The notes under the pieces: generated by a model | What the model was told of the DNA's origin: nothing | Seen by the model: the letters and a program-made list of their open reading frames with translations, nothing else | The model's database searches: none | In this document: piece by piece, positions 1 through 12,665 of the stretch | How positions within the stretch are numbered: position 1 is the stretch's first letter | Layout: every line of letters begins with the position of its first letter | Program-made: the position numbers and the translations under genes | NCBI GenBank assembly: GCA_014843695.1 | Contig: CM026404.1 | Location: forward strand, 80,050,847-80,114,846 | Direction of reading: 5' to 3' | Length of the DNA: 64,000 bases | From: Archivesica marissinica | Taxonomy: Eukaryota; Mollusca; Bivalvia; Venerida; Vesicomyidae

Positions 1-831
1 AATACATGTGAACACTCCCCCCGATTCTCCCAAATTCAACCACAACTACCGCAATAAGTACTTTTTTTAAAACATCACTTCCAACACTTGATTACGTTTC
101 ACGAGTCCATTCTCAAGTTCTTGACAAGAACGAAACCAATTTCAGTTAGTTAAATGAATTTCTCGCCATTTCAGTATTTAACATTGATCGGTGTGTATGA
201 TAACTTCTTTACAATTTAACGATGAACATCAGATGCTGCCTTTCTATTAAAACACAGTTAATATTAAAGCGACACTACATAGGTGAAAACGGTAGAATGC
301 AGAATGTAATTTCCTATTATAAGGTATAATTGTTTTCCAAATATTTGCCTCAAAAACTGAGTATTTCAACAAATAAACAAACGTCGTATATTGCGGTATT
401 TCAACAAATAAACATAACAAAATAGTGTAAATAGGACCAATATTCATGCATAAATACAATTCGTGTATCAGGAATAACACGATTTATTGTACAGATTTAC
501 CGTTATATCTCACATTTGTGTCTATGCATATTTATTTGTAGACTAATCTTAGTTAAATTATCACTAAACGAAAGTATCGCCCGTTTAGTATTGACACCAA
601 TTATGAACAAACGTCAATTCAGGAGCGTGGATGACCATTATATGAAATCAAACTTTCACTTTTGAAGTTTGTAGACCACAAAAACACTGTTTATTGATTC
701 AATGTTAGTGTTCGAATATATTGAGAAGAATTCGTTGTAGCAATTGCATTTATACCCGAAAATATGCATTTTATTTGCTTTTTGCGATGTAATGTCGCTT
801 TAACGATGTGTACATCTCCCACACAAAAAAG
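1..831. other. AT-rich non-coding stretch, no gene seen
   Basis: The sequence is AT-rich with stops in all frames. The longest open frame (247-480, minus) has no recognisable domain. No repeat family found elsewhere in the window appears here. Confidence 0.5.
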
Positions 832-908
832 AATCTCCCTACTTGAAGCCAAATCTCATCTCTCTACTTGAAGCCAAATCTCATCTCCCTACTTGAAGCC
901 AAATCTCC
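832..908. repeat. 25-bp tandem repeat, about 3 copies
   Basis: The phrase ACTTGAAGCCAAATCTC recurs at 841, 866 and 891, an exact 25-base spacing with single-base differences. It is short and non-coding. Confidence 0.85.
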
Positions 909-1582
909 CACGTTCAGAAGGTCAAGCTCCCACTTTGTGTTCAAAGAAAGCTTCACATGTATGTATTACAGTTCCTCCTCCCAGAATGAACAATGACCTC
1001 TTTATTATTCTCTGTTAATGGGCGAGGTGTCCCTGTATCTCGTTACAATAATAGCCAAGAAATTGACCAAAGCGATTTCACAACCACTTTTCACGTTATT
1101 GCCTACTGGATGGGATAAAACCTGGATAAATAGGGGATAAAGCCCGATGTTATTGCAAAGAGTAAACATAATTTTATTGCAAAGGTTCTGTTCATGATTT
1201 CCCAGTAGAACTATTAAACTTAGCAGATTTCCTTTGTCCTGTAGATATGTACTTCATGGTTTTAAACATGCGCTCAGCTTCATTTCCACAAGATCTGCTA
1301 ATTATAATGGGATCTCTAATTCTTACAGAGATTGAGAAAACATGTTTGAATGCTTCATATCAAGTAACGTATGAACTATAGGAAATTAGGGCATTGGCAA
1401 CCTGGTTTCATTGTGAGGGAAAAAATAATATGAACAATGAAGGTGCGAATTTGAAACCTTGGAATTAAGTTATTGACAAAACTGAAAACAGCGTGACAGT
1501 GCAATGTAGGAGAATTTGCTGACAGCTGATATGACATGACATCACGTGATGTCAGTCAATCTAGAGAGATGCTGCTGTCAAA
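909..1582. other. Unannotated intergenic stretch
   Basis: I see no long open frame, tandem array or known mobile-element end here. It holds ordinary AT-rich sequence. Confidence 0.4.
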
Positions 1583-1589
1583 TACAGCT

Positions 1590-1740
1590 GTCCAATTAGC
1601 GCAGTGGTTAGCACGCTTGGTGATTCACACTAATGTAACGTGGGTTCGATCCTCGTACCAGGAAGTATGTGTGATTGTACGGTGGTCTCCAAATTGGTAG
1701 GTTTTCTTCAGCTGGTACTGTTTTCTATCGACACGAAAGA
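1590..1740 (+). mobile_element. tRNA-derived SINE (head and part of body)
   Basis: A box A-like TTAGCGCAGTGG at about 1597-1608 is followed by a good box B, GGGTTCGATCC, at 1642-1652. That is the internal RNA polymerase III promoter layout of a tRNA or tRNA-derived SINE. The flanks do not pair as a tRNA acceptor stem and an unrelated body follows, so a SINE fits better than a tRNA gene. The 3' limit is uncertain. Confidence 0.6.
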
Positions 1741-1859
1741 CAACATAATTATATGTTTTGAATTAATCAGCACCAACGAGAGTGTTTTGCAAAATTTGAA
1801 GAGATGAAATTCAACTAATCTACTGTCGCATACCATTTTGAATTTCTCATACATGTATA

Positions 1860-2010
1860 TACAGTCAAACCTGTCTTAAGCAGCCAACCAAGAGAATCAT
1901 AGAAAGTGGTTGTTTAATAGAGGTCAAATGTATAATAAAACAACATATGAACACTGGCTGCTTAATACAGGTTGGTTGCTTAATGGAGGTGACCACTAAC
2001 ACAGGTTTCA
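1860..2010. mobile_element. Palindromic MITE, family A (copy 1)
   Basis: It begins ACAGTCAAACCTGTCTTAAG and ends with the reverse complement, ...CTAACACAGGTTT, with internal TTAAGCAGCCA / GGCTGCTTAA blocks. The right end lacks the GACTGTA seen in other copies. Related copies lie at 18923, 23329, 31167 and 31400. It has no coding capacity, so it is a non-autonomous terminal-inverted-repeat element. Confidence 0.75.
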
Positions 2011-2091
2011 AGGTAAGGTGAGATTTCAGTCAATAACCTTTCAATGTGTAGTAAAAATAACAAGGCATCTTGTAACAATCGATCCCAACTG

Positions 2092-2757
2092 TCCTCTTCC
2101 ACCCATGCTGCTTCCTCCCTCCACCCATGCTGTTCCCTCCCTCCACCCATGATGCTTCCTTCCTCCACCCATGCTGTTCCCTCCCTCCACCCATGATGCT
2201 TCCTCCCTCCACCCATGCTGTTCCCTCCCTCCACCCATGCTGCTTCCTTCCTCCACCCTTGCTGCGACAACCCTCCATCATCCAGCCAAGCTGCTCCCTC
2301 CTTCCACCCAAGCTGATCCCTCCTTCCACCCATGCTGCTTCCACCCATGTTGCACCCTCCCTCCACCATGCTGTTTCCACCCATGTTGCACCCGCCCTCC
2401 ACCCATGCTGCTCCATCCACCCACCCATGTTGCACCCTCCCTCCACCATGCTGTTTCCACCCATGCTGCTTCTACCCATGTTGCACCCTCCCTCCACCCA
2501 TACTGCTTCATTCACTCACCCATGCTGCTCCCTACTTCCTCCCATGCTACTCCTTCCTTCGTCCCATGCTGCATCCTCCCTCCACCCATGTTGCACCCTC
2601 CCACCACCCATGCTGCTCCCTCTTTCCACACATGATGGTCCCTCCTCCCACCCATGCTGCTCCCTCCACCCATGCTATCCCTCTCTACCCATGTTATCCC
2701 TCCTCCCAGTTGTGTTGCCCCAACCTATGTTGCTCCCTTCCCCCAACCATGCTATCT
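2092..2757. repeat. 22-bp pyrimidine-rich minisatellite
   Basis: Units read roughly CACCCATGCTGTTCCCTCCC TC with drift between copies. The 22-base spacing is regular in the first part and more irregular after about 2270. One strand is strongly C/T rich. Long open frames on both strands come from the absence of stops in the unit, not from a gene. Confidence 0.9.
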
Positions 2758-2769
2758 CCCACGAATTCC

Positions 2770-4266
2770 TGTGTAACATGGACATGGTACCAGACTCCAA
2801 GCCACTGTGTAACATGGACATGGTGCCAGACTCCAAGCCACTGTGTAAACATGGACATGGTGCCAGACTCCAAGCCACTGTGTTACATGGACATGGTGCC
2901 AGACTCCAAGCCACTGTGTAACATGGACATGGTGCCAGACTCCAAGCCACTGTGTAACATGGACATGGTGCCAAACTCCAAGCCACTGTGTAACATGGAC
3001 ATGGTGCCAGACTCCAAGCCACTATGTAAACATGGTGCCAAACTCCAAGCCACTGTGTAACATGGACATGGTGCCAGACTCCAAGCCACTATGTAAACAT
3101 GGTGCCAAACTCCAAGCCACTGTGTAACATGGACATGGTGCCAGACTCCAAGCCACTGTGTAACATGGACATGGTGCCAAACTCCAAGCCACTGTGTAAC
3201 ATGGACATGGTGCCAGACTCCAATCCACTGTGTAAACATGGCCATGGTGCCAGACTCCAAGCCACTGTGTAAACATGGACATGGTGCCAGACTCCAAGCC
3301 ACTGTGTAACATGGACATGGTGCCAAACTCCAAGCCACTGTAACATGGACATGGGACATGGTGCCAGATTCCAAGCCACTATGTAAACATGGACATGGGA
3401 CATGGTGCCAGACTCCAAGCCACTGTGTAACATGGACATGGTGCCAAACTCCAAGCCACTGTGTAAACCTGGACATGGTGCCAAACTCCAAGCCACTGTA
3501 CTGTGTAACATGGACATGGTGCCATATTCCAAGCCACTATGTAAACATGGACATGGTGCCAGACTCCAAGCCACTGTGTAACATGGACATGGTGCCAGAC
3601 TCCAAGCCACTATGTAAACATGGTGCCAGACTCCAAGCCACTGTGTAACATGGACATGGTGCCAGACTCCAAGCCACTGTGTAACATGGACATGGTGCCA
3701 AACTCCAAGCCACTGTACTGTGTAACATGGACATGGTGCCATATTCCAAGCCACTATGTAAACATGGACATGGTGCCAGACTCCAAGCCACTGTGTAACA
3801 TGGACATGGTGCCAAACTCCAAGCCACTGTACTGTGTAACATGGACATGGTGCCATATTCCAAGCCACTATGTAAACATGGACATGGTGCCAGACTCCAA
3901 GCCACTGTGTTACATGGACATGGTGCCAAACTCCAAGCCACTGTGTAACATGGACATGGTGCCAAACTCCAAGCCACTGTGTAACATGGACATGGTGCCA
4001 GACTCCAAGCCACTGTGTAACATGGACATGGTGCCAGACTCCAATCCACTGTGTAAACATGGTGCCAGACTCCAAGCCACTGTGTAAACATGGACATGGT
4101 GCCAGACTCCAAGCCACTGTGTAACATGGACATGGTGCCAAACTCCAAGCCACTGTGTAATATGGACATGGTGCCAAACTCCAAGCCACTGTGTAACCTG
4201 AACATGGTGCCAGACTCCAAGCCACTGTGTAAACATGGCCATGGTGCCAAACTCCAAGCCACTGTG
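2770..4266. repeat. 36-bp minisatellite, about 41 units
   Basis: The unit contains AACATGGACATGGTGCCAGA followed by CTCCAAGCCACTGTGT. Variants include AACTCC for GACTCC, an extra A (TGTAAACATGG), a short form lacking GGACAT and a form with CTGTACTGTG. Because 36 is divisible by three and the unit lacks stops in several frames, open frames of up to 378 codons appear on both strands. Frequent indels between units shift the frame, which argues against protein selection. Confidence 0.95.
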
Positions 4267-4645
4267 TCCAGATTTAGCAACTGCATTAATTCATCCATAT
4301 ACACAGACAAAAGTATACAATGAAGAAAGTGGGAGAGAAAAAAAAGAAATATTGCTGAGTTGGCAGAAATCATGAGAAATGCTGGTGAGTAATGATCAAT
4401 ATGGTGGTGATTTATTATTGGAAATAGATGAGGGGATGTATAAACAGAAATAGATAATCTGCTGCTTTATCTCCCTGTGCCTGACATTTCATTTTCTCCA
4501 GGTCATTTCATTCATATGGAGTACATGGCAAAACTCCCAAACTGCCCAAAATTAATTTTTGTCAATTGGAGATAGATATTGGCTGGAAGTTGTCAGTCTC
4601 TGAATGTCTGGCATAAACACATTTACATATATAGTTTGCCTCGAT
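4267..4645. other. Spacer between two minisatellites
   Basis: No open frame, repeat or mobile-element end was recognised. It simply separates the 36-bp and 16-bp arrays. Confidence 0.4.
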
Positions 4646-5020
4646 CAGTTCATCTTTATGTTAGTTCATCTTTATGTCAGTTCATCTCAGTTCATCTTTA
4701 TGTCAGTTCATCTTTATCTTTATGTCAGTTCATCTTTATGTCAGTTCATCTTTATCTCAATTCATCTCAGTTCATCTTTATGTCAGTTAATCTTTATGTC
4801 AGTTCATCTTTATGTTATTTCATCTTTATGTCAGTTCATCTTTATGTCAGTTCATCTCAGTTCATCTTTATGTCAGTTCATCTTTATGTCAGTTCATCTC
4901 TATGTCAGTTCATCTTTATGTTAGTTCATCTTTATGTCAAGTTCATCTTTATGTCAGTTCATCTTTGTTCATCTTTATGTCAGTTCATCTTTATGTCAGT
5001 TCATCTTTATGTCAGTTCAA
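4646..5020. repeat. 16-bp minisatellite
   Basis: The unit is CAGTTCATCTTTATGT, mixed with a 10-base short form CAGTTCATCT. Three overlapping plus-strand frames stay open through it and are not genes. Confidence 0.92.
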
Positions 5021-5133
5021 CAAAATTAAGATTATATTATTAAATTATGAAATTGTTTTTTATAAAGTTTAAACTATTTATTTTACAACAATTGCGAAAC
5101 ATATTTGACTGGATGGAAACATAAACCTTTCTT

Positions 5134-5171
5134 TGTCCGTCCATCCGTCTGTCCGTCCATCCGTCCATCCG
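5134..5171. repeat. Tetranucleotide-like GTCC/CATC run
   Basis: This is a short alternation of GTCC, GTCT and CATCC. The same kind of run occurs within the dispersed repeat described at 7985, 11866 and 16908, so this may be the remnant edge of one. Confidence 0.6.
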
Positions 5172-5180
5172 CACACACTA

Positions 5181-7910
5181 ATGGCAATGAGAACACTAGA
5201 TCTATTGTCTAGTGGGATAGCTGCTATATGGCAAGGAGAACACTAGATCTATTGTCTAGTGGTCTAGCTGCTATATGGCAAGGAGAACACTAGATCTATT
5301 GTCTAGTGGTCTAGCTGCTATATGGCAAGGAGAACACTAGATCTATTGTCTAGTGGTCTAGCTGCTATATGGCAAGGAGAACACTAGATCTATTGTCTAG
5401 TGGTCTAGCTGCTATATGGCAAGGAGAACACTAGATCTATTGTCTAGTGGTCTAGTAGCTGCTATATGGCAAGGAGAACACTAGATCTATTGTCTAGTGG
5501 TCTGGCTGCTATATGGCAAGGAGAACACTAGATCTATTGTCTAGTGGTCTAGGGATAGCTGCTATATGGCAATGAGAACACTAGATCTATTGTCTAGTGG
5601 TCTGTAGCTGCTATATGGCAAGGAGAACACTAGATCTATTGTCTAGTGGTCTGGCTGCTATATGGCAAGGAGAACACTAGATCTATTGTATAGTGGTCTA
5701 GCTGTTATATGGCAAGGAGAACACTAGATCTATTGTCTAGTGGTCTAGCTGCTATATGGCAAGGAGAACACTAGATATATTGTCTAGTGGTCTAGCTGCT
5801 ATATGGCAAGGAGAACACTAGATATATTGTCTAGTGGTCTAGTGGTCTAGCTGCTATATGGCAAGGAGAACACTAGATCTATTGTCTAGTGGTCTAGCTG
5901 CTATATGGCAAGGAGAACACTAGATCTATTGTCTAGTGGTCTAGGGATAGCTGCTATATGACAAGGAGAACACTAGATCTATTGTCTAGTGGTCTAGGGA
6001 TAGCTGCTATATGGCAATGAGAACACTAGATCTATTGTCTAGTGGTCTAGGGATAGCTGCTATATGGCAAGGAGAACACTAGATCTATTGTCTAGTGGTC
6101 TAGGGATAGCTGCTATATGGCAAGGAGAACACTAGATCTATTGTCTAGTGGTCTAGGGATAGCTGCTATATGGCAAGGAGAACACTAGATCTATTGTCTA
6201 GTGGTCTGGCTGCTATATGGCAAGGAGAACACTAGATCTATTGTCTAGTGGTCTAGGGATAGCTGCTATATGGCAAGGAGAACACTAGATCTATTGTCTA
6301 GTGGTATGGCTGCTATGTGGCAAGGAGAACACTAGATCTATTGTCTAGTGGTCTAGCTGCTATATGGCAAGGAGAACACTAGATATATTGTCTAGTGGTC
6401 TAGCTGCTATATGGCAAGGAGAACACTAGATCTATTGTCTAGTGGTCTAGCTGCTATATGGCAAGGAGAACACTAGATCTATTGTCTAGTGGTCTAGGGA
6501 TAGCTGCTATATGGCAAGGAGAACACTAGATCTATTGTCTAGTGGTCTGGCTGCTATATGGCAAGGAGAACACTAGATCTATTGTCTAGTGGTCTAGTGA
6601 TAGCTGCTATATGGCAAGGAGAACACTAGATCTATTGTCTAGTGGTCTAGGGATAGCTGCTATATGGCAATGAGAACACTAGATCTATTGTCTAGTGGTC
6701 TGGCTGCTATATGGCAAGGAGAACACTAGATCTATTGTATAGTGGTCTAGCTGTTATATGGCAAGGAGAACACTAGATCTATTGTCTAGTGGTCTAGGGA
6801 TAGCTGCTATATGGCAAGGAGAACACTAGATCTATTGTCTAGTGGTCTAGCTGCTATATGGCAAGGAGAACACTAGATCTATTGTCTAGTGGTCTAGGGA
6901 TAGCTGCTATATGGCAAGGAGAACACTAGATCTATTGTCTAGTGGTCTAGCTGCTATATGGCAAGGAGAACACTAGATATATTGTCTAGTGGTCTAGTGG
7001 TCTAGCTGCTATATGGCAAGGAGAACACTAGATCTATTGTCTAGTGGTCTAGCTGCTATATGGCAAGGAGAACACTAGATCTATTGTCTAGTGGTCTAGG
7101 GATAGCTGCTATATGGCAAGGAGAACACTAGATCTATTGTCTAGTGGTCTAGGGATAGCTGCTATATGGCAATGAGAACACTAGATCTATTGTCTAGTGG
7201 TCTGGCTGCTATATGGCTAGGAGAACACTAGATCTATTGTCTAGTGGTCTAGGGATAGCTGCTATATGGCAAGGAGAACACTAGATCTATTGTCTAGTGG
7301 TATGGCTGCTATATGGCAAGGAGAACACTAGATCTATTGTCTAGTTGTCTAGCTGCTATATGGCAAGGAGAACACTAGATCTATTGTCTAGTGGTCTAGC
7401 TGCTATATGGCAAGGAGAACACTAGATCTATTGTCTAGTGGTCTAGCTGCTATATGGCAGGGAGAACACTAGATCTATTGTCTAGTGGTCTATCTGCTAT
7501 ATGGCAAGGAGAACACTAGATCTATTGTCTAGTGGTCTAGGGATAGCTGCTATATGGCAAGGAGAACACTAGATCTATTGTCTAGTGGTCTAGGGATAGC
7601 TGCTATATGGCAAGGAGAACACTAGATATATTGTCTAGTGGTCTAGGGATAGCTGCTATATGGCAAGGAGAACACTAGATCTATTGTCTAGTGGTCTAGG
7701 GATAGCTGCTATATGGCAAGGAGAACACTAGATCTATTGTCTAGTGGTCTAGCTGCTATATGGCAAGGAGAACACTAGATCTATTGTCTAGTGGTCTAGC
7801 TGCTATATGGCAAGGAGAACACTAGATATATTGTCTAGTGGTCTAGCTGCTATATGGCAAGGAGAACACTAGATCTATTGTCTAGTGGTCTAGGGATAGC
7901 TGCCATGTGG
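5181..7910. repeat. 47/53-bp hairpin-forming satellite, about 55 units
   Basis: Each unit contains GGCAAGGAGAACACTAGATC, then TATTGTCTAGTGGTCTAG and CTGCTATAT. Two length classes alternate: about 47 bases, and about 53 bases with an extra GGATAG after TCTAG. Every unit carries the inverted pair CACTAGA...TCTAGTG around a 7-base loop. Point variants (AGATATATTG, GGCAATGAG, GTATGGCTG) recur in blocks, which indicates amplification of multi-unit segments. There are no coding frames. Confidence 0.96.
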
Positions 7911-7984
7911 CTATAAATTCTTCTATGTGGCTAACAGAATATAGGAGATAACAATTAATGGGGCAGACAGTACTAGCCACTTAC

Positions 7985-8350
7985 GGTAAGTTTTCATTCA
8001 TGAGGCCGTCTGTCTGTCAGTCACACATTTGTGTCCGCTTCATTCCTCTTCAACCGCTGGAAGAATTCTAAAATTACTTGGCACAAATGTTACCCATATC
8101 AAGATGATTTTTCATGTCAGCTCCATTACCCTTGAACCATCGAAGCAATTGTAAATAATTTACCGATATCAAGACGATGTGCAGGTCGCATGTTTTGGCC
8201 ATGTCGGGTCAAGGTCACAATTGGAGCTTATATGCTTAAATGGGTATTTTTCGTGTCTGCTCCATATTTCTTGAACCAGAGGAATTTTAAAATGACTTTG
8301 CACAAATGTTGGCCATATCAAAACCATCTCCAGTGAACAGGTTTCAGCCA
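7985..8350. repeat. Dispersed repeat, bivalve-type
   Basis: The text includes GTCTGTCTGTCAG, GGCACAAATGTTACCCATAT, a diverged internal repeat (CACAAATGTTGGCCATATC) and GTCAAGGTCACAATTGGAG. A related segment is at 11866-12178, with weaker matches at 16908 and 23548. It is non-coding. I recognise the style from molluscan genomes but cannot name the family. Confidence 0.55.
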
Positions 8351-8352
8351 TA

Positions 8353-8590
8353 GTTTATACAAATTTATTTTAGCTCGATTGAGAAACAAGTTATTTCAAC
8401 TGATATTAATCACTCTCGAGACCTCATTCCTAATGGAATCCATCGCCACGAGGGAGAGAGAAGAGGCAACGTGGAATTTAAATGCCTTGCCTAAGGGCAC
8501 AATCGTAACGGCTCCAGCGGGGCTCGAACTCCGGACCTTTCGCACCTGAAGTGCTATCACGACTTTCACTGCGCTTTTCAGCCATAGTGG
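8353..8590 (-). mobile_element. tRNA-derived SINE, minus strand (family 4)
   Basis: Read on the minus strand, a tRNA-like head near 8590 has the box B-like GGAGTTCGAGCCCCG. A conserved-looking body with CCTTAGGCAAGGCATTTAA follows, and then GTGGCGATGGATTCCATTAG. The 3' part, from the CACTCTCGAG region to TTTATACAAATTT, recurs at 23690-23806. A 71-codon open frame across it is fortuitous. Confidence 0.7.
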
Positions 8591-9133
8591 TTCATAGTCA
8601 TGGTCACACATAGAACTTAGATCATGTAGCAGCTTGCTCTAGCTATTGTTTGGAATAAATATGTTATTAATACAGTGGTATATTATGCAGACTTTCAGAT
8701 TATAGAAGGGGGAGGGGATTGTATCTGCTCCACCCCTAATACAAGCCTTGGATATTGTACTGTGTAGCTTTTCTTGAAATGCAATGCCACCCAATTCACC
8801 AGTAATATAACACTCCATGATACACAAATTGTTGGCCAAACTTAAAACTTGGCAACATAACCTACTGCATCAATGTTCAGAACATATATCCAACCAATGT
8901 TAATTCTTTGTGAAGTTTTAAGTCCCAAAGCAACATCATGTGTTTCATAAATCAGGAATTTGTATGGATCTGCAAAAACCACTTATTGTGGCAATTGTCT
9001 ACTGTGAAATGCATCCTAATGCTCACATTTCCTTCACTATAAATCAACAATTTTTTCTTAGAGAAAAATCTAACCTTACTGTACTGTTTTTTATCCTGGC
9101 TAATATTCACAGAATAAGGAGAGCTATCTTACT
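8591..9133. other. Unannotated spacer
   Basis: Two short open frames (8639-8839 minus, 8940-9173 plus) have no recognisable domain and no supporting signals. I see no repeat family here. Confidence 0.4.
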
Positions 9134-9913
9134 GCATCACCTGGGCATGAGAGACAGCATCACCTGGGCATGAGAGACTGCACCACCTGGGCATCAGAGA
9201 CAGCACCACCTGGGCATCAGAGACAGCATCACCTGGGCATCAGAGACAGCATCACCTGGGCATCAGAGACAGCACCACCTGGGCATCAGAGACAGCATCA
9301 CCTGGGCATCAGAGACTGCATCATGTGGACATCAGAGACTGTATCACCTGGACATCAGAGACAGCATCACCTGGACATCAGAGACGGCATCACCTGGACA
9401 TCAGAGACTGCATCACCTGGACATCAGAGACAGCATCACCTGGGCATCAGAGACTGCATCACCTGGGCATCAGAGACTGCATCACCTGGACATCAGAGAC
9501 TGCATCACCTGGACATCAGAGACTGCATCACCTGGAAATCAGAGACATCACCACCTGGACATCAGAGACTGCACCACCTGGACATCAGAGACTGCATCAC
9601 CTGGACATCAGAGACTGCATCACCTGGACATCAGAGACTGCATCACCTGGACATCAGAGACTGCACCACCTGGACATCAGAGACTGCACCACCTGGACAT
9701 CAGAGACTGCATCACCTGAACATCAGAGACTGCACCACCTGGGCATCAGAGACTGCATCACCTGGGCATCAGAGACTGCATCACCTGAACATCAGAGACT
9801 GCATCACCTGGGCATCAGAGACTGCATCACCTGGGCATCAGAGACTGCATCACCTGGACATCAGAGACAGCATCACCTGGGCATCAGAGACTGCATCACT
9901 TGGACATCAGAGT
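9134..9913. repeat. 23-bp minisatellite, about 34 units
   Basis: The unit is ATCACCTGGGCATCAGAGAC plus AGC or TGC, with G/A variation (GGGCATC or GGACATC) and CACC/CATC variation. Because 23 is not a multiple of three, each reading frame cycles through all phases every 69 bases. No phase has a stop, so long false frames result. Confidence 0.95.
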
Positions 9914-11002
9914 TAGATAACTATTGGAGAAAATCAATTGTGAAGTGTACATTTCTCTTGCAGTTATCTGCTAATTCAATGTTAGATAATACCAGATCTG
10001 AGCAATCCCACGACACCAGTAAACACTACACATCTGTGTAATCCCACGACACCAATAAACATTACACTGACTTGTGTTTCATATAAAGCCTGTTATTTGG
10101 CAGAAAACTACAAAATAATACACTGTTTATCATTTGTCATTAAAAAAACATCCGGAAACACCATCTATTCTCCTTTATATATGTCAATATCTAATCATTA
10201 TAAAGCTGTAATATTTCCAAGTTCTGCACTTTCTTATTTATCTTTTTAATTGGACACTTGTCGAGCATGCATTTGGCGGGTCTAGTTACCGGTATGCATT
10301 TCACTTGGGTTAATTTCCACAGAGCAACTGGGTCAAGCTACGTTACTGCTTTTGCCTAAGCATTATTTTCTGTTGCAAATCACGTCTGCGCGAATGTGCA
10401 ATGTCAAATTTGCTTAGAATGCAAAAATGTGAAATACTATGATTTCTGGTGTGCTTCTTATTTCAATCGGGGAATGCATGAGCGGGCCTTCTTGTACCGG
10501 CTATAGATGACGTGTACGAAACACGTTTACACAAAATAAACATGAAAAAGAACATGAAGCTTACCAATCAATTATCCGAATTTATTCTACTAGGAAATAA
10601 TGTTGATAGAATCGATTACTTCTCACATCATCACACATGATATCAATTACACGATGTCACCGTTTGGACATGGGCACGACATCCGATTGATCACAACTTA
10701 CAGACGCTCTATGAAATAATAAAATTTACTAAGCGCTTTAAATTCCCGATAATACAAGAAAATGATTCCGGTCAATAGACCCTGTGCGATTAAACTATTC
10801 TAATTTCGGAAGTAACTCTTGAAGTAATTCTGGTTGTTCGATTTGGACATTTCTCTTCTCAGAATTAATTCTTTCTCTTCCGGATATAGCATTAGATTTA
10901 GAGTATATTTGTGTTAGTCGTCATTCTATTTGTCAACATCCCCCCTCCTTCACGGGAATGTAGTCGGATTCCTCCTATAATGTCTAGTTCAGTAATTATT
11001 AT
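9914..11002. other. Unannotated spacer
   Basis: Between two minisatellites lies about 1.1 kb without a recognisable gene, SINE head or inverted-repeat element. A short near-duplicate phrase, AATCCCACGACACCA, occurs at about 10004 and 10041. Confidence 0.45.
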
Positions 11003-11720
11003 TCCACTCAGGTTGTTGCAGTCAGGTTTTTGCAGTCAGGTTGTTGCAGTCAGTAAGGTCGTTCCAGTTAGTAAGGTTGTTCCAGTCAGTCAGGATGTTC
11101 CAGTCAGTCAGGATGTTCCAGTCAGTCAGGATGTTCCAGTCCGGATTTTCCAGTCAGTCGAGTTGTTCCAAGGTTATTCCACTCAGGTTATTCCACTCAG
11201 GTTATTCCACTCAGGTTGTTCCAGTCAGGTTGTTGCAGTTAGGTCGTTCCAGTCAGTAATGTTGTTCCAGTCAGTCAGGTTGTTCCAGTCAGTCAGGTTG
11301 TTCCAGTCAGGTTGTTCAAGTCAGGTTGTTCCAGTCAGGATGTTCCAGTCAGTCGGGATGTTCCAGTCAGTCAGGATATTCCAGTCAGGATGTTCCAGTT
11401 GGTCAGGTTGTTCGTCAGGATGTTCCAGTTGGTCAGGTTGTTCCAGTCAGGATGTTCCAGTTGGTCAGGTTGTTCCAGTCAGGATGTTCCAGTTGGTCAG
11501 GTTGTTCCAGTCAGGATGTTCCAGTTGGTCAGGTTGTTCCAGTCAGGATGTTCCAGACAGGTTGTTCTAGTCAGGATGTTCCAGTCAGTCAGGTTGTTCC
11601 AGTTGGTCAGGTTGTTCTAGTCAGGATGTTCCAGTTGGTCAGGTTGTTCCAGTTGGTCAGGTTGTTCCAGTCAGTCAGGTTGTTCCAGTCAGGTTGTTCA
11701 AGTCAGGATGTTCCAGTCGG
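11003..11720. repeat. 14/18-bp composite minisatellite
   Basis: The base unit is CAGTCAGGTTGTTC (14 bases) or CAGTCAGTCAGGTTGTTC (18 bases). Variants include GGATGTTCC, and the later part has AGTTGGTCAGGTTGTTCC. The mixture of 4-base slippage forms (CAGT doubled) explains the irregular period. Confidence 0.93.
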
Positions 11721-11865
11721 TGCGTTTAGTGATGCTGCTAATGAAATTACACCACATATTTGTTTGACTCATTTTCACTGCCAGTTATTTTGAACATCTG
11801 TGCTTGAATAAAGTTTCTAAATATGTTTACTATAGGCCAAGATACAAAGTAATTGGGGGCTGACT

Positions 11866-12178
11866 ATATTGGGAGTCACTCATGTCTGTACATCCATTCA
11901 TCCATTTATCCATCCATTTCTTGTACAGTTCATAATTATCTTCTAAATGCCTTCAGGGATTTTCATTAAGACATTTATCAAATGTTCACCTGATTGCAAG
12001 ATGTGCAGAACCCATGTTCACCCAAGGTCATGACCTTCACCGAAGGTCATGACCTTCATCTTTGAGGTCAAGTGACAATATTTCGTTTCTTGTTCATAAC
12101 TCTCTTATCTGTTGAGGAATTTTAAAATAACATGGCACACATTTTAACCATATTTAGCCCCGGTTTCATCCATGTCAT
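11866..12178. repeat. Dispersed repeat, bivalve-type (second copy)
   Basis: It resembles 7985-8350: CATCCATTCATCC-type runs, AGGAATTTTAAAATAACATGG, GGCACACATTTTAACCATAT, and a doubled CGAAGGTCATGACCTTCA block. It is non-coding, and its ends are not sharply defined. Confidence 0.5.
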
Positions 12179-12214
12179 TTCATAGCCAACTATGTATCCC
12201 ACAGTAATGTATCG

Positions 12215-12665
12215 TATGATTCATAGACTTTTAACTATGGTTCATAAATGATAAACTATGGTTCATAGACTATACTATAAACTATGGTTCATAGACAATA
12301 TACTATGGTTCATATACTATAACTATGGTTCATAGACTGTTAACTATGATTAATAAACTATAAACTATGGTTCATAGACAATAAACAATGGTTCATAGAC
12401 AATAAACAATGGTTCATAGACAATAAACAATGGTTCATAGACTATAAACTATGGTTCATAGACTTTTAACTATGGTTCATAGACAATAACTATGGTTCAT
12501 AGACAATAAACTATGGTGCATAGACTATAAAATATGGCTAATAGACTATAAACTATGGTTCATAGACAATAAACTATGGTTCATAGACAATAAACTATGG
12601 TTCATAGACAATAAACTATGGTTCATAGACTTTTAACTGATTAATAGACTATAAATTATGGTTCA
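12215..12665. repeat. 21-bp minisatellite
   Basis: The unit is ACTATGGTTCATAGACAATAA with frequent slippage (ACTTTTAACTATGG, AACAATGG). ACTATGGTTCATAG is partly self-complementary (CTATG...CATAG), so every unit has a short hairpin potential. Confidence 0.92.

Noticed and set aside
2030..4373. Long open frames (up to 378 codons) on both strands with Trp/Gly-rich or Cys/Pro-rich repeats
   Set aside because: They lie wholly in the 22-bp and 36-bp arrays, occur in several frames on both strands, and shift frame at indels between units.
9170..10041. Two overlapping plus-strand frames of about 240 codons
   Set aside because: The 23-bp array has no stop in any phase; both frames give the same peptide repeat out of register.
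10911..11793. Val/Phe/Gln/Ser-rich repeat frames
   Set aside because: These are products of the 14/18-bp array in several overlapping frames.
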